Shown: positions 56,558 through 64,000 of the stretch, in pieces
Layout: the number at the start of each line of letters is the position of its first letter
How positions within the stretch are numbered: the stretch's first letter is position 1
Assembly: GCA_026122225.1 (NCBI GenBank)
Contig: JANEZZ010002882.1
Span: forward strand, 310,001-374,000
DNA: 64,000 nucleotides
Reading direction: 5' to 3'
Source of the DNA: Heloderma charlesbogerti
Lineage: Eukaryota; Chordata; Lepidosauria; Squamata; Helodermatidae
Position numbers and translations under genes: made by a program
Notes under the pieces: generated by a model
The model's input: only the letters and a program-made list of their open reading frames with translations
Told to the model about the DNA's origin: nothing
Databases searched by the model: none

Positions 56558-56819
56558 ACATAAAGGAGCCTTTCTGTTCCTAAAGTTATTTTATGTTTAA
56601 CTTTGCTCATAAAATCATCATATATTTTAGAACTTTAAAAAGTAAACTCAGTACATTTGTAATTTTCTGAATAGATTAGAACTACATTAAATGACTACAT
56701 AAGAAACATGGGACTCTATAAAACAAAACCCAAACTGCCCAGAATGCACATTTGCTGTCAAGAATGGACAGTGATGACTCTACTCACATGTTGGAAAACT
56801 GAGCATAAATGTCTATAGT
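56558..56819. other. No recognised feature
   Basis: AT-rich sequence between the MITE and the BovB target-site duplication. Confidence 0.35.
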
Positions 56820-59002
56820 AAAATATACTTTGTTGTTGTTCAGTCGTTCAGTCGTGTCCGACTCTTCGTGACCCCATGAACCGTAGCACGCCAGGCCTTC
56901 CTGTCCTGCGCTCTCTCCCGGAGTGTGCTCAAGTCCATATTCATTGCATCGGTGATACTATCTAGCCATCTCATCCTCTGCCGTCCCCTTCTCCTTTTGC
57001 CTTCAGTCTTTCCCAGCATCAGGGTCTTTTCCAGAGAGTTTTCCCATTAGGTGGCCAAAATATTTGAGCTTCAGCTTCAGTCTCTGTCCTTCCAATGAGC
57101 ACTCAGGTTTGATTTCCTTTAGGATGAACTGATTTGACCTCCTTGCAGTCCAAGGGACTCGTAAGAGTCTTCTCCAGCACCACAGTTCGAAAGCATCAAT
57201 TCTTCGGCACTCAGCCTTCCTTATAGTCCAGCTCTCACAGCCATACATTACTACTGGGAAAACCATAGCTTTGATTATGCGGACCTTAGTCGGCAAGGTG
57301 ATGTCTCTGCTTCTTACTATGCTGTCTAGGTTTGCCATAGCTTTCCTCCCAAGGAGCAAGCGTCTTTTAATGTCATGGCTACAGTCACCGTCTGCGGTGA
57401 TCTTGGAGCCCAAGGAAATAAAATCTGTCACAGCTTCCATTTCTTCCCCTTCTATGTGCCAGGAAGTGATGGGGCCAGATGCCATGATCTTCGTTTTTTT
57501 AATGTTGAGTTTCAAACTAGCTTTTGCACTCTCCTCTTTCACCCTCAACAAGAGGCTCTTGAGATCCTCTTCACTTTCTGCCATTAGGGTGGTATCGTCT
57601 GCATATCGGAGGTTGTTGATAATTCTCCCAGCAATTTTAATTCCGACCTGTAATTCATCCAGCCCGGCGCTTCTCATGATGTACTCTGCTATAAGTTAAA
57701 TAAGCAAGGCGACAATATGCAGCCTTGTCGTACTCCTTTCCATGTCTGGTTCTTACTGTTGCTTACTGTTCTTACATTGTTCCATGTCTGGTTCTTACTG
57801 TTGCTTCTTGACCCTCGTACAGGTTTCTCAGGAGACAGGTAAGGTGGTCTGGTACTCCCATCACTTTAAGAATTTGCCAGTTTGTTGTGATCCACACAAT
57901 CAAAGGCTTTAGCGTAGTCAATGAAGCAGAAATAGACCTTTTTCTGGCATTCTCTTGCTTTCTCCATGATCCAGCGAATGTTGGCGATTTGATCTCTAGT
58001 TCCTCTGCCTCTTTGAAACCCAGCTTGTACTTCCGGTAGTTCTCGGTTTGCATACTGCTGAAGCCTAGCTTGTAGGATTTTGAGCATCACCTTGCTGGCA
58101 TGTGAAATGAGCGCAATTGTGCGGTAGTTTGAACACTCTTTGGCGTTGCCCTTCTTTGGAATTGGAATGTAAACTGACCTTTTCCAGTCTTGTGGCCACT
58201 GTTGAGTGTTCCAAATGTGTTGGCATATTGAGTGCAGCACTTTAACAGCATCATCTTTTAGGATTTTAAATAGCTCAGCTGGAATACTGTCATCTCCGCT
58301 AGCTTTGTTGTTACTAATGCTTCCTAAGGCCCGCTTGACTTCACTCTCGAGGATGTCCAGCTCAAATTCAGTGACCGCACTATCATGGCTATCAGGGACA
58401 TTCAGATCTTTCCTGTATAGTTCTTCTGTGTATTCTTGCCACCTCTTCTTAATCTCATCTGCTTCTGTTAGGTCCCTGCTTTCTTTGTCCTTTATCATGC
58501 CCGTCTTTGCACAAAATGTTCCCTTGAGATCTCCGATTTTCTTGAAGAGATCTCTAGTCTTTCCCATTCTATTGTTTTTCTTGATTTCTTTGCATTGTTC
58601 ATTTAAGAAGGCCTTCTTGTCTCTCCTTGCTATTCTCTGGAACTCTGCATTCAGTTGGATATATCTTCCCCTTTCTCCCTTGCTTTTCGCTTCCCTTCTT
58701 TCCTCAGCTACTTGTAAAGCCTCCTCAGACAGCCACTTTGCTTTCTTGCATTTCTTTTTCTTTGGGATGGATTGAGTTGCTACCTCCTGAACAATGTTAC
58801 GGACCTCCGTCCATGGTTCCTCAGGCACTCTGTCTATCAGGTCTAATCCCTTCAATCTATTCCTCACCTCCACTGTATATTCATAAGGGATATGATTTAG
58901 GTCATACCTGAATGGTTTAATGGTTTTCCTTACGTTCTTCAGTTTAAGCTGAAATTTTGCAACAAGAAGCTCATGATCTGAGCCAGAAAAAAAATATACT
59001 TT
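56820..59002 (-). mobile_element. BovB, 5'-truncated, with perfect 12-bp duplication
   Basis: The 3' end (GTTCAGTCGTTCAGTCGTG) is at 56832 onward and the element reads leftward from about 58990. Twelve-bp direct repeats AAAATATACTTT (56820-56831 and 58991-59002) are identical. Compared with the copy at 1369, truncation lies at the equivalent of about 2443, inside the endonuclease, so the insert is about 2.16 kb. Same family as the first BovB, unlike the copies at 12190 and 23846. Confidence 0.92.
57003..58873 (-). pseudogene. BovB RT ORF, broken
   Basis: The main piece, 58873-57866 (335 codons), runs from the linker (VPEEPWTEVRNIVQE) to motif A with FIDYAKAFDCVDH intact. A 2-nt loss near 57885 shifts the frame. 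Near 57739-57806 a 26-bp segment is repeated and the codons for the KIGKGV region are lost. A 1-nt loss near 57692 and a 5-nt loss near 57047 add further shifts. The YADD box is intact in 57677-57003. All catalytic residues seen are kept, unlike the second RTE family, so this copy decayed after insertion. Confidence 0.88.
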
Positions 59003-59733
59003 AGATCAATAATTTTAATAAGGAATGAAAGAACTAACTATGCTGGGAATCTTACCAAGAGGATTTAAAAAAAAAATATTTCCCCCCATGGCTTCATTAT
59101 TTCCCGACGTTTTACATCACTAGTCTATCCATAAAGGATTCTTATTACATACTTTATAGAAATCATTGGAGAGGCGGGAGTAAAGGCTGGGTAACAATAT
59201 ATAAATACTTTGTCTTACATTCTAAAAGAAAATATTTCATAATCCAAAGCTTTTCAATTCTTCCAATTTTGCGGGGGGGGAAAGCAAAAACAGTCCTTGG
59301 AAAAACTGTTTTCCCCCAAAGTTTTCTGGTTTTTACTCTTGACAGAGGCAGTGCACGCTTTGTACACATGTCAGTGTTAAAAAACCGAAGATCCTTGTTC
59401 AGAGGGCCTGTGCTTCTGAATTTGGAGCTGACCCTGAAGTTAATCTGCAAAGACATCCTTGAGCAAAGTGGGTAGCAGGTGCTGGGAATTAGCTTGAGGA
59501 CAAACAGGGAACAGTTTGATGAGAAATGCTCTTGAATGTCTTAAGGGGAGACGCCGATGACAGAAGTAATCTGAACTACTTTAGTTTTCTCTTCTTTAGA
59601 TAAAAGTTGGTGCTTGTGGTTTTTATTTTTTTCCTGTAACCATTTTCCCTTAAACTGTTTTGTTATTGTGCATTATTGGCGGTCCAGCTGTGCTTATCTT
59701 ATAGACTGGATTGCTTGTAGAAGTGTATAAAAT
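59003..59733. other. No recognised feature
   Basis: Unique-looking DNA with short frames lacking motifs. Confidence 0.4.
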
Positions 59734-59974
59734 GAAGCAGACTCCTTTTTTTTTTTTTTTGGAATATATTTTTATTTTATCTTTATAAATGAAATATACA
59801 ATACCAAACATACCAACAACCTGAGCAATACTAGAATTTCCCAACAATACAATATTCTGGTGAGGACACCATAATAACAAAAAGAGCAGGAAAAAGAAAG
59901 GAGAGAAAAAAAGGAAAAAAGGCAAAGGGAGGAGGAAAGGAGGTGAAGCAAAAGGAAGAAGATTCTTTCCCCTT

Positions 59975-59996
59975 CCCCCCTCCCTCTCCCTCCCCC
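59975..59996 (-). other. G-quadruplex-type motif in the L1 3' UTR
   Basis: On the minus (sense) strand four G runs of 5, 3, 3 and 6 bases are separated by loops of 1-3 bases, a standard G-quadruplex pattern, followed by a purine-rich segment. The related copy at 5431-5452 keeps the tract in a weaker form (one run reduced to two G). Mammalian L1 3' UTRs carry comparable structures. Confidence 0.6.
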
Positions 59997-60409
59997 TTAA
60001 ATAATTAAATTTAAGCTCCAATACACCCCAGCCTCCGATGCCATTCTATTTTACAAACTATATCTATAACCTTAACAATCTTACAGTTTAATAAACAACC
60101 TTACATTTCAATATCTTATAATCAATCTTATATCCAAGAAACAGGTCTACAGTTCATTCCCAGTAGCCTAGATTATTACTACTACTACTACTACGACCAC
60201 TACTAATTAAAAAGGAATATAGTGTTATATAATAAAACTTAAAATAAATCTTCAACGTTCAGTAATATATTTTATATTTTATACTAGATATAAGTACACA
60301 TTGTACCCTCAAACAATTAATTTAAATACAGCATACCATATCTATTTTGAAATAAAAAAATATAAAGAAAAGCAAGAAAAAACAAAGATGAAAGAGAATA
60401 AACGAATAT

Positions 60410-60424
60410 ATATATATATATAAT
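60410..60424. repeat. (TA)n microsatellite
   Basis: Short uninterrupted AT dinucleotide run inside the L1 3' UTR. Confidence 0.7.
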
Positions 60425-60500
60425 TATTTATCTTCTGACCTAGCCTGGATCATGTAGACTAAACACAAACAGTTAACAAAGCTTGTTTAAAGATTTCAGT

Positions 60501-61309
60501 TCATGGGGTTGTAACCAGAATCTCACACATTTTTACGTTCAACCATGTCTCTGCCATTTCATGATTTATAAACTTCTTCATCTGACCTTCAGACACGATA
60601 CAAAGTGTAGCAGGATATTGTAAGTAATATTGTAAGTTCATTTGTTTTGCCATATTTTTTGCTTTGATAAATTGCCTTCTTTTATTCGCCACCTCTTTGA
60701 TGTAATCTGGAAATAACATAACTTTATCTTGTTTCCAGGAAAGGCTTCCACCCTCTCTTGCCAAACGCAGGATATCATTCTTTGCGGAGACTTTGGAAAT
60801 TGGACTATGATGGTATAGCCAGCCCCTTTTGCATTTGGCATACAAAATGCCTATTCAATATCAAGTAAATAATCAGATGGGATAGGGAGTATCTCATGCA
60901 AAAGTTTATCCACAAAAATAGGCGATTTTTCATCATTAGACAGATTTTTAATCCCAATAATACGTACTTTGGATCTTCTCGTGAGGGCCTCCAGTTGAAA
61001 AATTCTGTCAGAGGTATTTTTAAAACAAATTTGTGTTGAAGTTTCATTCGTTGCTACTCGGTCTTCTAGCTTGTTAATTCTCATCTCCGTTTTTTGCCAT
61101 GACGCATTAATTAAATCGACGGCTCCTTGCAAGGCGGTGATGGAATTCTGAATTAAATCCAACCTTCTGGCTTGCTCCATAAATTGTGAAGATAAAGTCA
61201 TTATCAAAGTAACTAATTCCCCCATAGCATCTGTTTTTGAAACTTTTGACACAGGAGGTATGGGGGGAGTTGGCAGTGAAGCCATCCCCTTTCTTCTCGG
61301 TGCATTCAT
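60501..61309 (-). pseudogene. L1 ORF1p-like ORF, broken
   Basis: The first piece, 61309-60851, begins MNAPRRKGM and contains a long region of heptad-like hydrophobic spacing (about residues 25-105, coiled coil) ending QLEALTRRSKVRIIGI, the start of the L1 ORF1p RRM-type domain. A TAG at 60851 follows, then, after another frameshift near 60795, the C-terminal domain (60845-60501) with NDILRLAREGG, LFPDYIKEVANKRRQF and NLQYYLQYPATL, which match the order of the L1 ORF1p C-terminal domain. Total about 270 codons. The protein normally coats L1 RNA as a trimer. Inactive here. Confidence 0.78.
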
Positions 61310-61703
61310 GTTTCTCTCAAACAGATCTTACAGGTCCTCAGATGTTCTCAGATGTTGTTAATATTTCTTAAATCATCCCACAGGAGTTGTTGATATTTCT
61401 TGAAGCATATATTATTATGGAACACGTCAGCCCTGTTATGAAATAGGAGTCTCATTACAGCTTTTTGTGTTGGTAAAGCTCTGGGGAGATAATCCTGGAA
61501 TCCAGCCCCCCCACTATCTTGAGGGGGGTACTTTTCTCCAAGATGTTGTCCAGATTCTGCCTTGCCCCCCTTTAATTCCAGGGGGGAGATGAAAAGGTTT
61601 TTCAACCTTTTAAAAAGCTGTTTGAGAAAGCTCCCACAGGAGAACACGTGGGAGGCCGCCGGAGTGACATCGGTTCCAACCGGAAATCCGAAGCAGATTC
61701 CTT

Positions 61704-63700
61704 CTTAATGCTGATAGAAGTAAGGAATACAGGATATAATTGGGTGTGATGAGCATAAAACATGCCTTGGCTTAGAAGGCTTTCCTTTATATATTGTAGA
61801 GTTACCCCACTGACTGTCTGATCTGACTGCAAAATTCAGCCAGAGGAACCTACACTGTTACTCAAATTTCTTTCTTCAATCAGAACTCAAAAGTTTTATA
61901 TCTTATATGGTCTGGCAGGGTGCATCCACCTATTTTTCAGCTTAAAATGGAAGCTCATTTAAGCTCTCATTTGTCCAGAGAGCTGTGGATTGTGGGTTAA
62001 TGAGCAGACATGTTTCTGGAGCTCAGAGAAAGTAGATTGTAGTATGTTTTTAAAGCTTCATAAGAATGGAGGATTGATTCATCTGGTGATAGTCCATGCA
62101 TGGTAGGAATTATGCACTCACTTTTGTGTAATATTTGGCTAGGGTTGTAACCAGGTCAGATTTTTTTAAAGAGTTACTATGGGACAGCCCTTCAAATGTA
62201 TTATTTTTTACAATTATTTGCAGCCCTCCTTTCAGGTGAAAAATAAGATAATACATTAATAAAACCACTGTAATCAGTATTAAAAAACACAACTTGTGAG
62301 GCTCTGTCCCACTGGGCAATTGATGTTAAAATACCCTGTGGAGGAAGGGAGGGACAGTCCAACTGGAGCAAGCTCTGAGGTGGTCCACGCCTGCCTACCT
62401 CTCTCTAGGAATCCTTCCCACAAGGCAGTTGGTGATAATGGTGCTGTTGTGAGGGGACAGTCCAGCTGGAACAGGCTCTGTCATGGTCTTCACCTCCCTC
62501 CCTCCCTCTTCTGGGATCGTTTCCACAGGGCAGTTGAGGGAGTACTCAAATCAAGGGGTATTCTTTTAAACAATAGAATCCTTGGTTTAGGCTCAAGTCT
62601 TTCTTTAGGAAGAGAGCTGCTGCAAAGTGCTGTAGTACAAGATGTCTGGCAAAACTGATCCAAGAAGAGTAGTGCATGATGTTTTGTTGAGCAGGAAGGG
62701 AATACCAAAGGGATACTTTGGAAGGGATATTCCCGCTGGCAGTTGAAAGGCTACTTTGACAGAGAGGCTACTTTGAAATATAATTATTTCAACATTCCAG
62801 TTTTATTGCATCATATGAAAACCAAACTGAAAACTCATTGGAATAATCAGCCCATGGATGATTCCTGTTTTAGCTATGTAACCACAGAGTTATAAGGATT
62901 TTGACAAGGCTGACAGATGTAAAAAATCTGTTTCAAATAGAATGTAAAATATACAATTCCATTACATATTCTTTGTTGCACTAAGAGCATCATCTGCAGG
63001 GTTGGCACATAGCTTCCCTGTAGGATGCCATTGTTCTTTATTGAGAACTTGACAGAAGATATAGGAAAAAATAGCTTTGATAAAACACATAATTACAGAT
63101 ACATTTTGGGTAATCCTAAAAAGGGGTTCTAAAAACTGTTTGCAGGTTTATTTACAATTCTTAGAAGGTTTTGTTCACATAATGGTAAAATATCAATAAA
63201 TACTTTGATCTTGAGAATGGATATTTGATTTTAATGTCTGTATAAATACCTCCTAAATGTTTTACAAAAAATAGTAGGAGAGTAGTTCTGGGTTGTGGCC
63301 CAACAAAATGTAGACATTACAAAAAATAATAATTAGCTAGTAGCAGGGTGTTTGTTTCAGTCAGTATTTGTGCCATGAAAGGCACATTGCCCCCCTTCAT
63401 GAATCATTAATTCATGATTATCTAGTTTGGAACACAAATTTATCTGGTTCATAATGCTCAACACTGTTGTGAATTAATGGGCATTTCCCTCAGAACTCTA
63501 TTTCAGAAAGTACAGTGAGATTCTGCAAGATCCTGTGTATGCTGCTAAGTGTTTACCAACCAAGCGCCCAAATCCAGATGCTCTGTAGGAAAGGAAAGGT
63601 TCCTCCTGTGCAATCCATCGTTATTTGTCTTCCTTCTATAAAGTCCTTCTGGAAGTTGGTGAAGACCTTCCTTTTAAAGAAAGCTTTCAGTGTGTCATTT
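61704..63700. other. No recognised gene
   Basis: Unique-looking sequence with short frames (62296-62658 + and others) without family motifs. Near 62310-62530 two phrases recur (GGACAGTCCAACTGGAGCAAG and GGACAGTCCAGCTGGAACAGG, CACAAGGCAGTTG and CACAGGGCAGTTG), a weak local duplication. Confidence 0.4.
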
Positions 63701-63705
63701 TTATT

Positions 63706-64000
63706 TAACATAAGAGCCATGTCGAATAAAATCAATGGTCCATCTAGTCCAGCATTCTGTTCACCCAGTGGCCAACCAGCTGCCCCAATGGAAGCCCGAC
63801 AAGTAGGATTTGAGTGCAATTGCACCCACCCACTCATGTTTCCCAGCAACTGGTGTACATAGGCATACTGCCTCTGATACTGGAGTAGCATATAGCCATA
63901 AAGAGTAGTAGCCATAGATTCATCTAATTCCCTTTCAGAGGCATCCGCGTTGGTGGCCATCATTACATTTTGTGGAAGTACATTCTGTAGTTTAACTGAG
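63706..64000 (-). mobile_element. CR1-type 3' end, runs off the window
   Basis: Minus-strand CR1 3' terminal sequence: ACATAAGAGCCATGTCG, CAATGGTCCATCTAGTCCAG and CATTCTGTTCACCCAGTGGCC, the same subfamily type as 37385-37465. The 5' part lies beyond the window end. Confidence 0.75.

Larger units (their letters stand above)
59734..61703 (-). mobile_element. HAL1-like L1-derived element: ORF1 and 3' UTR only, with 14-bp duplication
   Basis: The insert spans about 59748-61689 (1.94 kb). Flanks GAAGCAGACTCCTT (59734-59747) and GAAGCAGATTCCTT (61690-61703) match at 13 of 14 positions. The 3' end has a poly(A) tail (T run on the plus strand from 59746). Order on the minus strand: GC-rich 5' UTR (61689-61310), ORF1 (61309-60501), 3' UTR (60500-59762). 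There is no ORF2. Mammalian HAL1 elements have this ORF1-only layout. Alternative: an ordinary L1 that lost ORF2 by deletion. Its 3' UTR also occurs at 5215-5673. Confidence 0.8.

Noticed and set aside
59650..60021. 123-codon minus-strand frame rich in Phe, Leu and Pro
   Set aside because: It lies over the purine/pyrimidine tract of the L1 3' UTR and is an effect of low complexity.
62296..62658. 120-codon plus-strand frame
   Set aside because: It covers a weak local duplication and has no family motif; not supported as a gene.

Overview
The window looks like squamate-reptile (lizard-type) nuclear DNA. The evidence is the mix of repeats: two RTE/BovB lineages, CR1 elements ending in the ATTCTATGA-type tail, L2-clade LINEs, two L1-type elements with poly(A) or AT-rich tails, tRNA-derived SINEs, MIR-like SINEs, hAT-like foldback MITEs and solo LTRs. 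No complete cellular gene is visible. Nearly every long reading frame is a retrotransposon remnant. Two short stretches with splice-site-like borders (37569-37693 and 40834-40898, both +) are the only candidates for host exons, so the window is probably intronic or intergenic. Species and host gene cannot be named from the sequence.

Layout. 1-12 kb: a solo LTR (363-888), a near full-length but broken BovB (1369-4587), an L1 3' UTR insertion with a perfect 15-bp target-site duplication (5215-5673), L2 nested in L2 (6420-7725) and foldback MITEs. 12-26 kb: two copies of a second RTE/BovB family (12190-15434 + and 23846-25628 -), the first split by a solo LTR. Between them lie a repeat-poor AT-rich block that may hold conserved regulatory sequence (16.7-17.1 kb), two tRNA-derived SINEs (19.2 and 19.9 kb), an old CR1/L3 and a MITE. 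26-32 kb: a third LTR, an unusual block of direct repeats and a minisatellite (27.4-28.35 kb), MIR-like SINEs and an L2 tail. 32-45 kb: CR1 copies, the exon candidates, an L1 fragment and a LINE of unassigned clade. 46-54 kb: a nested stack in which an old L2 is split by a full-length CR1, which itself carries an L2-clade LINE with an uninterrupted 563-codon frame, a truncated solo LTR, an inverted CR1 3' end and an ERV-type solo LTR. 54-64 kb: L1 ORF2 remains, a 5'-truncated BovB with a 12-bp duplication, a complete-looking L1-derived insertion that has ORF1 but no ORF2, and a CR1 3' end at the window edge.

The elements work together as autonomous LINEs (endonuclease plus reverse transcriptase), the passengers that depend on them, and LTR elements reduced to solo LTRs. 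The main points for a second look are: (1) two independent RTE/BovB insertions share the same RT motif-A Asp-to-Val change and the same in-frame stop, suggesting spread of an RT-dead lineage in trans; (2) a HAL1-like ORF1-only L1 with its own duplication; (3) a CR1 whose length, after removal of nested inserts, is close to the known full-length size and whose 5' end carries two copies of a roughly 145-bp unit; (4) a solo-LTR family (three complete 5-bp duplications, one anomalous copy) with a conserved acidic reading frame in its U3-like end.
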